Assembly: GCF_015711605.1 (NCBI RefSeq)
Contig: NZ_JABTEZ010000004.1
Span: 434,001 to 498,000 of the forward strand
Direction of reading: 5' to 3'
Origin: Planomonospora sp. ID67723
Lineage (GTDB): Bacteria; Actinomycetota; Actinomycetes; Streptosporangiales; Streptosporangiaceae
DNA: 64,000 bases
The notes below the pieces were generated by a model. It was not told where the DNA came from. It saw only the letters and a list, made by a program, of their open reading frames with translations, and did not search any database. A program made the translations under genes and the position numbers. Positions 44,101-51,630 of the stretch are shown here, one piece after another (the first letter of the stretch is position 1; each line of letters begins with the position of its first letter).

Positions 44101-44949
44101 GCCCTGGCGTTCAGCCCGGACGGACGCACGCTCGCCACCGCCGGCGGCACCGTCGGACTGCCCTCCCTCATCGCCGGCAGCGCGGTGACCTTGTGGCGCG
44201 ACGGACGCATCGCCGCCCGGCTCAACGGCCACACCGGCCCGGTGCTCGATGCCACCTTCAGCCCGGACGGACGGCTGCTGGCCACCGGTAGCGTCGATCA
44301 CACCGTCATCGTGTGGGATGCCGCCCGTGGTACACGCCTGGCCACGCTCACCGGCCACAGCCTGGCCGTCAACGGCCTGGCCTTCAGCCCGGACGGTCGC
44401 ATCCTGGCCAGCGCCGGGCACGACCCCGCCGTCATGCTGTGGGATGTGGTCACGCGCAAACCGCTGGCCGCTCCGCTGGCAGGCCATAACGGCTGGGTGC
44501 GCACCGTCGCCTTCAGCCCGGACGGTCGCATCCTGGCCAGCGCCGGCGCCGACCGCACCGTCATGCTGTGGGATGTGGCGCGGCGCACCCGGCTGGCCAC
44601 CTTGCCCGAGCATGCCGACGCCATCACCACCGGGGTGGCCTTCAGCCCCGACGGACGCACCCTCGCTTTCACCGGTGGCGACCACACCATCGCCTTGTGG
44701 GACTTGCGGGGCCGACGGCTTCTGGCCCGCCTGAGCGGCCACACGCAGCCGGTGCAAGCCATTGCTTTCAGCCCGGACGGCCGCCTGCTGGCCAGTGCCG
44801 GCGCCGACCAGGCCGTCATCGTCTGGCAGACCGACGCCCGGCGCTCGGCCGAGCACATCTGCGGCGTGCTCATCCGCAGCCTGGCCGAAGCGCAGTGGCG
44901 ACGACACGTCCCCGAGCGGTCGTATCCGCACACATGCCCCGCGACCTGA
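41155..44949 (+). CDS. HTH-nSTAND1 NTPase with transmembrane helix and 14 WD40 repeats
   Basis: Codes for 1264 residues. Residues 1-90 are a helix-turn-helix-like start (FAWELRELRRQAGNPGYREL, SRRAHYAPTTLAQAARG). The nSTAND1 domain follows: PYVGLAAYQPEDAARFHGRE, Walker A GASGAGKSS (142-150), Walker B LLIVDQFEEVF (Asp217). A hydrophobic helix (about 538-558) separates it from 14 WD40 repeats (about 623-1240), each with FSPDGRTLA and a VxLWD end, enough for two seven-bladed propellers. Repeat 6 carries a Gly-rich insert (GGDGGEVRGGSEVRGGGG). STAND proteins are ATP switches that oligomerise on ligand binding; many act in signalling or phage defence. ATG 41155 was chosen as the first start in frame with the domains. 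Confidence 0.92.
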   Translation: MPRPERPVDPEAGVLQRFAWELRELRRQAGNPGYRELSRRAHYAPTTLAQAARGETLPSLAVVRAYVRACGGDAEHWEKRWRCVAEEVGAPAPADDGQDEQAPYVGLAAYQPEDAARFHGRESLIDDLMARLGRRRLLAVCGASGAGKSSLLRAGLLPRACAQGWRPVLMTPGAHPLLECAQRLAEASGASADELHATLQDDPAGLTVVPGLLLIVDQFEEVFTLCRDRRERAAFIAALPALADGAGAGRVVLGVRADFYAHCTDHPELAAALTGAQVPVGPMTTEELRQAVTRPAQEAGCVVEGSLLAAIMADSAGQIGALPLISHALAETWRRRRGTTLTLAGYQAAGGIHGALAKTAETVYAALTLAQQARAREVFVRLTAFGEGTGDTGRPISPAELEPIDADTRSVLEHFTRVRLITLSADTVQIAHEALIRAWPRLHQWLTTDREDLCVHRGLTQAAQAWTELERDPGALYRGARLVIAREWLNRQDAGSRHGQDAGAHRGVLNTLERAFVDASIAQETAEHTKTVRRRRQLRMLTAGLALLLVISTTTGVFATAKWREAAQAHGVALSRQLATQALYLADSQPDAAMPLAVEAHALAPTTEARSALLSMTPHLARRGTLTGHAGAVSQVLFTPDGRTLISAGRDRSVRLWDVRSGALLASLMGHDTWMKAAALSPDGRTLATGGEDGVLVLWDVPGRARIAALPGHERQIREIAFSPDGRTLATASDDHNVVVWDVERRVRLRTLTGHRAAVRGVAFSPGGRTLASAGDDRAVLLWDLTRQAPPALLGEHPETAAAVAFSPDGRTLASAGGQASVQLWDVARRTRLARLGPGGDGGEVRGGSEVRGGGGGGQIITLAFSPDGRTLAGSGHDPAVLLWDVPHRTLRGRLTGHQANVYTIAFDPSSPTLASAGEDGTILLWDLTQASLAGHATTVADIAFSPDGRTLAAASGRRTMLWHSADRTLSAVYDDPSPQVNALAFSPDGRTLATAGGTVGLPSLIAGSAVTLWRDGRIAARLNGHTGPVLDATFSPDGRLLATGSVDHTVIVWDAARGTRLATLTGHSLAVNGLAFSPDGRILASAGHDPAVMLWDVVTRKPLAAPLAGHNGWVRTVAFSPDGRILASAGADRTVMLWDVARRTRLATLPEHADAITTGVAFSPDGRTLAFTGGDHTIALWDLRGRRLLARLSGHTQPVQAIAFSPDGRLLASAGADQAVIVWQTDARRSAEHICGVLIRSLAEAQWRRHVPERSYPHTCPAT

Positions 44950-44992
44950 GCGACGTCCCAAAAGTTCCGCCTGCAACCGGCCGGAGCCAATC

Positions 44993-45849
44993 CAGATGCG
45001 CTCGGTCGGGTTGTCGTGCGGGCTGTAGCGCGCCGCGTACAACAGCTCTACGTGGGGATGCTCGGCCAGATAGGCGGTGATGAGCTTGGCGTGATGGATG
45101 CTGTCGTTGTCGCAGATCACCACGATCGCCGGGGCGGCCGGGAAGGCGGCAACCACCTGCTGCAACAGGAGCAGGAAGTCGGCTGCGCACCGGAGCCCCA
45201 GCCGATACACCCACCGCCCGGTGGTCAGCTCCAGCGCGCCCAGCACGGTGACCTGCCGGTTCTTTCCCGGGGTGACGACGTTCGGGCGGTGGCCGCGCAG
45301 CGTCCAGCTGGCCCGCAGATGCGGCAGCCAGTGGATGTGGGTCCCATCGGCGGCCCACACCACCGCCCCGCGGGGCAGGGCCCGTAGCCGGGCGGCGATG
45401 GCGGCGACCGTTCGCCAGCGGTCCGGATCGCCCTTGGCGATCAGTTTGGGTCGCCGCCAGATGGCCACTTGGCGCACGCGCCGATACAGGGTGCGCCGGC
45501 TGAGGCGGGGCCGGTGCAACAACCGCCACAGCCGGGGATGGTCCACGGGCCCGGGCGGGTCAGCAGCGCGGTGATCCGGTCGCACAACCGCCGTCCCCCC
45601 AGCGGCGGGCGGCCCGAACGTGGGTGGTCGGCCAGGCCGTCCGGTCCCAACCGGTTGAACCGCGATCCAGCGGCGCACCGTACCCGGGTCGTAGCCGAGC
45701 AGCTCGGCGATCTGCGCCGCCGACAGCCCGTGCAGCGACAACAGCACCATCATCGCGCGGGTCGCCTGCCGCCGCTGGCTACGCAGGGTCGCGCGCAGGT
45801 GCTCGATCGAGGCGTCCGAAGCATTGGCGAACACGACAGCAGGGCGCAT
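44993..45849 (-). pseudogene. Second IS630-type transposase, frameshifted and truncated
   Basis: ATG 45849 starts RPAVVFANASDASIEHLRAT. The HTH part GLSAAQIAELLGYDPGTVRR is followed by a frame loss near 45658 (RWIARFNRLGPDGLADHP is in another frame), with return near 45545 to LSRRTLYRRVRQVAIWRR. The DDE core VVWAADGTHIHWLPHLRASW and NDSIHHAKLITAYLAEHPHV is present. It ends at NPTERIW, just after the final Glu, 43 bases beyond the nSTAND stop. The rest of the element is gone. Confidence 0.85.
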
Positions 45850-46047
45850 ACTGACCACGACCTCGCCGGGGCGGACAGACGGTCTGAGCAACCTCGATCC
45901 AACCCCCGGCGAGGCTCATGTCAACGCCTGTCTGCTCCGGCGATCTCACACCCTGTTACATGCAGGACTTCTGGATACGCGCTTAGATCGGCCTCGCCGC
46001 TTGACATCCAACGTCCAGGGGAGGGGTGACCCTGACGCCGCGCCGGA

Positions 46048-46950
46048 TCAGTCGTAGGTGGCGATCTCGATGAGGTTGTGGTCCGGATCCCGGATGTACA
46101 GGCTGGTGATCGGACCGAGCGCGCCGGTTCTGGGAACCGGCCCCTCCTCGATGGGGACGCCCGCCGCAGCCAGGTGAGCGGCCACCTGGTCCAGGGAAGA
46201 GCTGGTGATCAGGCAGAGGTCGGCGCTGCCGGGCACCGGACGGAGGGCGTGCGGCCGGATCTCGTGCCCGGCCGCGTGCAGGTTGATCTTGCTGGAGCCG
46301 AAGGTCAGCGCGTGGCGGCCGTCATCGAAGGTCACCGGCTCCATTCCGAGGGCATCCCGGTAGAAGTCGATCGTCCGGGAGATGTCCACCACGGTCAGGA
46401 CCAGGTGGTCGAGGCTAGCGATGCGGACCGCGAAGGTCTCCTTGACGGTCTCCCAGGCGACCGGTGGCAGCAGGTCCCGGTTCCGGGTGAAGAACGCGTG
46501 CAGCGCTGCCCCGTGCCGCGCACGGATGTCCGGGTTGTGCCGTACGACGTCGATCTCGTTCGCGGCTGTGATCAGGACGAATGCCCGGAGCTCGGCATCG
46601 GAGGGGTCCACCGGCCGGCCCGTGAAGCGATCCGCGAAGCGCAGGGCGGGATAGGTCGCCGTACGGTCGCAGGAAGCGTAGAGGTACACCAGCGCCTCGG
46701 CCCGGGGCCCGATCAGCTCGACCAGCGTAGCCCGATCGGCGAGGTCGAGAAGCCGCCGGTCGAAGCCGTCCGTGCCGTAGGTCGCGTGGCACAGTCCGGC
46801 CAGTCGCACTTCTTCAGCCGCGCCCCAGGCGTTGAGCTGGACTGCGACGCGCTGCAGGTGCTGCAGGAGCGTTCCGCCGGGATGGGAGATCTCGGCGGCG
46901 CCCTTGGAGGTGAGGAATGTCGTCGAATCCGTGAAGGTATCCGCTGTCAT
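46048..46950 (-). CDS. DUF6817-VOC fusion protein
   Basis: A 300-residue protein from ATG 46950. The N-terminal 180 residues are a DUF6817-like helical domain: HPGGTLLQHLQRVAVQLNAW, LAGLCHATYGTDGF, FVLITAANEIDVVRHNPDIR. The order of His residues recalls an HD-type metal site. The C-terminal 115 residues are a VOC domain (LDHLVLTVVDISRTIDFYRD, LGMEPVTFDDGRHALTFG, DPDHNLIEIATY). The combination suggests an enzyme acting on a small metabolite. It lies between IS630 remnants. Confidence 0.8.
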   Translation of the reverse strand: MTADTFTDSTTFLTSKGAAEISHPGGTLLQHLQRVAVQLNAWGAAEEVRLAGLCHATYGTDGFDRRLLDLADRATLVELIGPRAEALVYLYASCDRTATYPALRFADRFTGRPVDPSDAELRAFVLITAANEIDVVRHNPDIRARHGAALHAFFTRNRDLLPPVAWETVKETFAVRIASLDHLVLTVVDISRTIDFYRDALGMEPVTFDDGRHALTFGSSKINLHAAGHEIRPHALRPVPGSADLCLITSSSLDQVAAHLAAAGVPIEEGPVPRTGALGPITSLYIRDPDHNLIEIATYD

Positions 46951-47077
46951 GACCCCGGTTATACGCCTCCGGGCGAACACCGGCGCAGGCGGGTGTACGG
47001 GTGTGCTCGAACCGGTGGATCCCCCGTGGTGAGAACGGCGGATACTGAGTCGGCCGTAAGTTCTGGGACTATCAGTG

Positions 47078-47330
47078 CTACCTGGTGATGTAGGCCAGGT
47101 GCGGATCGGCGAAGAAGGCCCGGACGATGTCGGGCCGCTTTTGCAGCCGGCGCATGCCGGCGTGCATGGCCGCGGCCAGCTCGTGCTCATCGGCCACCGC
47201 CTGGCGGGCCACCCGCGTCCGAAGGTTCTGGTTGACCCACTCATCGGGGTTGGGCTCGGGTGCGTAGGCGGGCAGGAAGAACAAGCGCAGCCGCCCGCCG
47301 GTGCGCGCCACGAAGCGATCGCAGGTGGAA
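47078..47330 (-). pseudogene. IS630-type transposase C-terminal fragment
   Basis: Reads RLRLFFLPAYAPEPNPDEWV, NQNLRTRV, AAAMHAGMRRLQKRPDIVRA and FFADPHLAYITR and stop: the end of a third IS630-type transposase with its catalytic Glu (PDEW). The N-terminal two thirds are missing. Confidence 0.85.
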
Positions 47331-47374
47331 CACTCCATCCAGTGATCACCGCGGGCAGGAGCACGGCATGGCCG

Positions 47375-47725
47375 ATGGGCGCCCTCCCCGGGCAGAGGTA
47401 CGCAGTGGGGGATCTGTGGATCCTTCGCCTGGTGGGCGAGCTGGATGCGTCGACCGTTCCGGCGTTCGAGGCCAAGCTGGCCGAACTCACCGATGACAGT
47501 AGGCCGGTGTCGCTGGTGGTGGACCTGACGGCGGTGACGTTTGTGTCCTCAGCCGCACTGGGCGCCCTGGTCCAGGCCCGTCTGGCCGTCGACGCGGCCT
47601 GCGGGGGCAGGCCAAGTCGCCGGAAAGGGCTAATAGGGCTGGTCATGGTGGTGGCCGGAGATGGCAGGATGACGTGCCGGACGCTAGTTCCCAGGGGGAA
47701 GACATGCGGCAGCGACTCAATCTGA
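47375..47725 (+). pseudogene. STAS-domain (anti-sigma-factor antagonist-like) protein, truncated
   Basis: ATG 47375 starts GALPGQRYAVGDLWILRLVG, then ELDASTVPAFEAKLAEL and VDLTAVTFVSSAALGALVQA. This is a STAS domain with the phosphorylatable Ser pair of SpoIIAA-like proteins (VSSAALG). After about 75 residues the sequence runs into the dispersed repeat at 47603, so the last helix is replaced by unrelated residues. Partial function cannot be excluded. Confidence 0.7.
47603..47630 (+). repeat. Dispersed 30-bp repeat, copy 2
   Basis: GGGGGCAGGCCAAGTCGCCG then GAAAGGGC, nearly the same as 22468-22498. It cuts the STAS gene. Confidence 0.7.
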
Positions 47726-48123
47726 TTCTGCTTGGTGTGCGCGATGTCGCCGCCTCGGTCGCGTTCTACCAGGAACTGGGCTGGCGAAGGTCCACGGCAG
47801 GCTCGGACGAGTTCGCGTTGTTCGAGTTAGGTGGGGTCGCGGTCGCGTTTCAGTCCCGGGAAGCCTTCGCGGCCGACGCCGGTCTACCCGACCGTCAGCC
47901 GGGTGGCTTCGCCGGATTCGCCCTGGCATATGTGGCTCGCAGCGCCGAGGAGGTGTACCAGGTCATGGCCAAGGCCGCCGAGTTAGGCGCCACCGTCACC
48001 CGCCCGGCCGGCCCGAATTCCTGGGGGCACAGCGGATACTTCGCCGATCCCGACGGTCACCTGTTCGAGGTGCTCTACGAAGACGGTTGGATCTTCGACG
48101 AACACGACGATCTGGTGCTCTGA
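47704..48123 (+). CDS. VOC-family protein (glyoxalase-like)
   Basis: A 139-residue protein from ATG 47704 with AGGGGGA in front. It has two VOC half-domains: LNLILLGVRDVAASVAFYQE, LGWRRSTAGSDEFALFELGG, then GFALAYVARSAEEVYQVMAK and GYFADPDGHLFEVLYEDGW with Glu as metal ligand. Substrate unknown. It overlaps the altered end of the STAS frame by 22 bases. Confidence 0.85.
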   Translation: MRQRLNLILLGVRDVAASVAFYQELGWRRSTAGSDEFALFELGGVAVAFQSREAFAADAGLPDRQPGGFAGFALAYVARSAEEVYQVMAKAAELGATVTRPAGPNSWGHSGYFADPDGHLFEVLYEDGWIFDEHDDLVL

Positions 48124-48309
48124 CTGCCTGTCCTTGAGGGCGGATCAGGGACGCCGGAAAGAGGTAACGCCACAGGGCGACCGGGCAGAACCCAGGGACT
48201 GTCCAATCAGGCCCAGCAAACGCCGTTCACCGGTCGGTTGCAGGTCAAACCCTGACGAGTAGGGGCGGGGCCGGACGGCATGAGCCCGGCTTCGCGCCGG
48301 ACTGCTCCT

Positions 48310-48341
48310 GACACCCGCCGGTTCCCGGGCCGGCGGGTGTC
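48310..48341. terminator. 12-bp hairpin between VOC gene and chaplin gene
   Basis: GACACCCGCCGG (48310-48321) pairs with CCGGCGGGTGTC (48330-48341). It lies between two convergent genes and can serve both. The rest of 48124-48392 shows no gene. Confidence 0.7.
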
Positions 48342-48392
48342 GTCTCGGGTTCAGGCCGGCCCTGGCCGTGAGCGGGCCGGGCCTGGGCCCGA

Positions 48393-48656
48393 TCAGTAGT
48401 TAACGCACGTGTTGCCGAAGGTGGGGTTCAGCAGGCCGACGATGTTGATGGTGTTGCCGCAGGCGTTGACCGGAACCTGTACCGGGACTTGGACGACGTT
48501 GCCGGAGGCGATTCCCGGCGAGTTGACGGCAGCGCCTTGTGCGCCGCCCCCGCCCACGCTCACCTCTGCGCTGACTGCGCTGGCAGCCGTGGCACCCGCG
48601 GTGAGGGTTGCGGTGAGCAGACTTGCGATGACGGCCGTCCTGAACACTGGACGCAC
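48393..48656 (-). CDS. Chaplin-family hydrophobic surface protein (short type)
   Basis: An 87-residue protein. GTG 48656 was chosen because GGAGA stands seven bases before it; GTG 48662 is closer than usual. The signal peptide (FRTAVIASLLTATLTAGATA) precedes one chaplin domain: NSPGIASGNVVQVPVQVPVN, ACGNTINIVGLLNPTFGNTC. It has the two Cys of the family and the GN-x-x-x-VPV / CGN-x-x-x-VG pattern. Short chaplins assemble into amyloid fibrils that make aerial surfaces hydrophobic. It is divergent from the Leu/Asp-repeat protein at 49148. Confidence 0.88.
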   Translation of the reverse strand: MRPVFRTAVIASLLTATLTAGATAASAVSAEVSVGGGGAQGAAVNSPGIASGNVVQVPVQVPVNACGNTINIVGLLNPTFGNTCVNY

Positions 48657-48703
48657 GTGCACTCTCCGTTCTTGACGAACCCATGGTGGGCTGATTGCAA
48701 TTA

Positions 48704-48719
48704 TTTGACTACCAAGAGT
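48704..48719 (-). promoter_or_regulatory. 16-bp motif upstream of the chaplin gene
   Basis: On the minus strand it reads ACTCTTGGTAGTCAAA, 47 bases before the chaplin GTG, in an AT-rich island. The same motif with one change lies before the divergent gene at 49088. Confidence 0.6.
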
Positions 48720-49087
48720 TATCATGCCGCCTTGCGGATGGTCAGGCGTTTCTCTGTGACGGCGGAGCCGGGCGACACCGGCCCGAGCCGGTCAATGTCA
48801 CCGCGGGCAGGCCGGCCCGCGACGTCACCCCGGTCGCCCAGGAATCGCGAGTGATGCGCCGCCCCACAAGGTCAGCACTCCGCACGTCCCCGGCGGCCAC
48901 TGGAGGCCGAGGGCGGTCCCGCACCGGACGGCGTGCCCGCCGTGGTGAAGTGGCGGACTCGGGCCGGGCTGGCCTTCACCCTGGCAGCGAGGAGGGAGCA
49001 GGCCTGCCAGGCGCGGAAACCGCCCGGCTCTGCGACTGCCCGGCGGGCCGCACCCCCCAAACCTTTACTCAATGTGATATATATTTT

Positions 49088-49103
49088 ACTCTTCGTAGTC
49101 AAA
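49088..49103 (+). promoter_or_regulatory. 16-bp motif upstream of the Leu/Asp-repeat gene
   Basis: ACTCTTCGTAGTCAAA, 44 bases before ATG 49148, inside the AT-rich stretch GATATATATTTTACTC. It has one mismatch to 48704-48719, with the same orientation and spacing relative to its gene. The 490-bp gap 48657-49147 contains no gene otherwise. Confidence 0.6.
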
Positions 49104-49147
49104 GTGGGGGCGGCACCCCGCCGCCCCGATACCGAAGGGACCCGCCC

Positions 49148-49435
49148 ATGCCCCGCCCGACCCGGCTCACCGCCGCGGCCGCCCTGACCGGCCTCGGCGT
49201 GCTGCTCGCCGCCGCCCCGGCCGCAGCCCAGCCCGGTCTCAGCACCGATGCCAACCTCGGCGCTCGGAACGGGAGCCTCCTCGACCTCGACGCCGACCTC
49301 AACATCCTCTCCAGCAACCACCGGTACGGGAAGGGAAAGGGAGGTCTTCTCGACCTCGACCTTGACCTCGACATCCTCGGCGGCTCCCGGTACGGCGGAT
49401 ACAACCCCTACGGCTCCGGCGGCCGCACCGGCTGA
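49148..49435 (+). CDS. Small secreted protein with Leu/Asp alternating repeats
   Basis: A 95-residue protein from ATG 49148 (AAGGGA 8 bases upstream). The signal peptide (LTAAAALTGLGVLLAAAPAA, then AQP) precedes a mature chain of about 65 residues with two copies of one motif: GSLLDLDADLNIL and GGLLDLDLDLDILGG. Strict Leu/Asp alternation predicts amphipathic beta-strands. The linker is basic (NHRYGKGKG) and the tail Gly/Tyr-rich (GSRYGGYNPYGSGG). There is no Cys. It is divergent from a chaplin behind a shared motif. No family was recognised. Confidence 0.75.
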   Translation: MPRPTRLTAAAALTGLGVLLAAAPAAAQPGLSTDANLGARNGSLLDLDADLNILSSNHRYGKGKGGLLDLDLDLDILGGSRYGGYNPYGSGGRTG

Positions 49436-49455
49436 GCCGCCCGAATTCCTCCTGC

Positions 49456-49493
49456 GACGCCCCGTTTCGGCGCGAGCCGTACGGCGGGGCGTC
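49456..49493 (+). terminator. Hairpin after the Leu/Asp-repeat gene
   Basis: GACGCCCCG (49456-49464) pairs with CGGGGCGTC (49485-49493), 20 bases after the stop. Confidence 0.6.
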
Positions 49494-49651
49494 CGCCGTT
49501 TCCCGGAGCCGACACGACGAGGACGGGGCCGCATCGCGGCCCCGCCCTCGGAGTTTCGGGAGGAGGAGGCCTATTCCGACAGCTGAGCAGGCAGCCAGGC
49601 GCGGGGCGGGTCACGGGTTGAGACGGTCCCCGTGGGGAGATGGCCTCTGCC

Positions 49652-49908
49652 ATGAGATTCAGATTCAGCGGCCTGCTCCTGCGCTTCACTAATTACGAAC
49701 GGATGGCCGACGTCACAGCCGCCACCCTGGGGAGGCTCTGACACAGCTGAGGGGCACGTACCCGCAGCTCGGGTCCGTCCTCTTCGACGGCAGCGGGAAC
49801 CTGCAGTCAGTACACCGGGTTCTCGTCAACGGCGACGTCGTATCCGACCTGAACACGCCGCTCTCGGACACCGACGAGGCCGACTTCCTCACGGCCGCCG
49901 GCGCCTGA
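49652..49908 (+). pseudogene. MoaD/ThiS-family sulfur-carrier-like protein, one-base frameshift
   Basis: ATG 49652 starts RFRFSGLLLRFTNYERMADV then TAATLG, a ubiquitin-like MoaD/ThiS N-terminus. At the G-run 49729-49732 one base is missing: the expected TLGEALTQLRGTYPQL becomes GRL and stop. The following frame continues LTQLRGTYPQLGSVLFDGSG, LVNGDVVSDLNTPLSDTDEA, DFLTAAGA. The C-terminus lacks the Gly-Gly needed for thiocarboxylation, so sulfur transfer is doubtful even if repaired. Confidence 0.7.
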
Positions 49909-49952
49909 GCCCCGCGGGTCGGTGGCGACGCCGCGGCCTATCACCAGGGAGT

Positions 49953-49988
49953 GATGACAGCGCCCGCCGCGCGGCGGGCGCTGTCATC
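49953..49988. terminator. 18-bp perfect palindrome
   Basis: GATGACAGCGCCCGCCGC is followed at once by its complement, ending at 49988. It lies 45 bases after the moaD-like stop. Confidence 0.7.
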
Positions 49989-50126
49989 ATGTTTCGGGGT
50001 GATCTTGTACGTGAATCAGTGGGCGCTTATTGACGTACGGCGCCGCGCCCGTGCGCCGAGTGTTCGACGTAGGGCTCGAAGGGCGGCGAACATCCCCACA
50101 TCCCGCCGCCGGCCGATCGTGGGTTC

Positions 50127-50354
50127 GTGCTGATCAGCATGCCCACCCCGGGGGATCTCACGCAGCGATTCGTTCGGGTTGGTTCGCGCATGAACCAACT
50201 TCCCGAGTGGCTACCGCTGCTGGTGGTCGGCCTCAACCTGACCGCCGCCGCGCTCCGGCTGGCCGCCGAGCGTCGGCGTCGCCGCGCCGACCGTCCCCGG
50301 CCCGAGGCCAAGCCGACGCGCCCGGAGGGCAGGAGCGGCGAGGAGGGCCGCTGA
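50127..50354 (+). CDS. Small membrane protein, hypothetical
   Basis: A 75-residue frame from GTG 50127; ATG 50190 (54 residues) is an alternative. One hydrophobic helix (EWLPLLVVGLNLTAAALRLA) is followed by a strongly basic tail. No family was recognised. It ends just before an IS630 end. Confidence 0.4.
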   Translation: MLISMPTPGDLTQRFVRVGSRMNQLPEWLPLLVVGLNLTAAALRLAAERRRRRADRPRPEAKPTRPEGRSGEEGR

Positions 50355-50408
50355 GGATGGCTGGGGGACCAGAAGCATCGGTTCCCACCCAGCCTCACCG
50401 GATGCCTA

Positions 50409-50603
50409 CAGAGGCCGAAAGTCGGGGGTTACAGCGAGTCGAGCGTGAGACCTGTCGCGGAGATGAACCCGTTGAGCAGGTCGGAACGGTACTGCATGGG
50501 CTTGAGCCGGCTTCTGATCAGGGCGGCGAGCTGGTCGATGTCGCCGACGGTGAAGTTGAACAGCTTCGTCCGTAATGCCGCCCATATGTCCTCGGCTGGA
50601 TTG
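50409..50603 (-). mobile_element. IS630 end fragment, copy of the left end of element A
   Basis: These 195 bases match 39367-39561 with two mismatches, including the terminal CAGAGGCCG, and TA precedes (50407-50408). They encode only the last 58 codons of the transposase. The copy is direct relative to element A, 11 kb away. Confidence 0.9.
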
Positions 50604-50627
50604 CTGTAACCGCTTATGGCATGGTCC

Positions 50628-51353
50628 TCAGGCGCGGCCCACCTGGTCGGCCACGCAGAAAGCCGCTCCGCAGCTGGTGCACAGTGCGGTCCCGAACAGG
50701 TAGGTCATCGCTGCGGCGGCGTCGTGCTGACCGTCGGCCAGGGCGATGCCGTGCAGGCGTCGGCCGACGCCGTTCAGGCTCTCCGGGTTCGCAGGACGCA
50801 GGGGAGTCTTCGTGACATCGTCTTTCAGGACATGGTCGCCGCTGGTGGAGAAGTAGCCGTCGTCGCCGATGACGATGAACAAAGCGGTTGCGCAGGCAGG
50901 GCAGGAGACTGCGTACACCCCGTTCCCGAGCCCCTCCAAAGCTTCGCATCCCCCTGGGACACCCTCGAACGCCACGATGGCGTGGAGCAGGTAGAGGTAG
51001 TCGGTGCAGTCGTGCAGCGTGCGCCGGCGCTCGTTGGCCATCCGCAGCAGCTGTGCAATCTCGGTTGCGTACCTCTGGCGGACCGCGCCTGCTCCATGAG
51101 GCTGGTCGGCCCCTGCCATGATCGCACCCGCCAGGAACAGCGCATCCAGCCGTGTGTCCTCATCACCGTCGGTCGCGAGCGCCATCAGCCAGGGCAGCAC
51201 TGCGAAGCTGGCCGAGTAGACGGTGCCCTGGTGACACAGAGCAGACCACAGATCGTTCCAGTCAGCGTCCGGGTCCGTCTCGAGCCGATCCAGCAGGGCT
51301 GGGATATCCTCCGCACAGCCATAGGCGTGGCTGAGTTGCGACCAATCCGTCAT
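50628..51353 (-). CDS. Hypothetical HEAT-like protein with Cys pairs
   Basis: A 241-residue protein from ATG 51353. The helical N-terminal half (TDWSQLSHAYGCAEDIPALL, SALCHQGTVYSASFAVLPWL) resembles actinobacterial orphan proteins with HEAT-like repeats. Two CxxC-type pairs (SCPACATALF and LCTSCGAAFC) suggest a zinc site. Proteins of this style often sit among toxin-immunity or contact-inhibition genes, but nothing of that kind is next to it here. Confidence 0.65.
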   Translation of the reverse strand: MTDWSQLSHAYGCAEDIPALLDRLETDPDADWNDLWSALCHQGTVYSASFAVLPWLMALATDGDEDTRLDALFLAGAIMAGADQPHGAGAVRQRYATEIAQLLRMANERRRTLHDCTDYLYLLHAIVAFEGVPGGCEALEGLGNGVYAVSCPACATALFIVIGDDGYFSTSGDHVLKDDVTKTPLRPANPESLNGVGRRLHGIALADGQHDAAAAMTYLFGTALCTSCGAAFCVADQVGRA

Positions 51354-51630
51354 GAAGGAATCCAACCAGCCGAGGTGACAGCCATCCGTTCCTGCCCCCG
51401 AAACAGATGACCTGGCATCAGTGAGTGAGGGTTGAACAACTGCTGATCTTGAGTGAGGTCGTGGAGTGTCCTGGCCAGGTGATCTCTACAGTGAACGCTT
51501 TTCATCCCCGGGTAGAGGCCTGCCTGGTCACAGCATGATCGGGAGTCGGGTGTTCGCCTGACGACGTAGAGAAGCTCCTGGTAGATGGGTTGATCACCAC
51601 AACCAGACCCATCCCAACCAGGAGCTTCAG
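51354..51630. other. Gap with an IS inverted repeat
   Basis: GAAGCTCCTGGT (51571-51582) pairs with ACCAGGAGCTTC (51618-51629) just before the transposase start. This is probably the folded left end of the IS that follows. Nothing else was recognised. Confidence 0.45.

Noticed and set aside
43021..44850. Tandem DNA similarity that might look like a repeat array
   Set aside because: The repeats are the WD40 blades of one protein (about 120-130 bp units in frame), not a CRISPR or satellite array.
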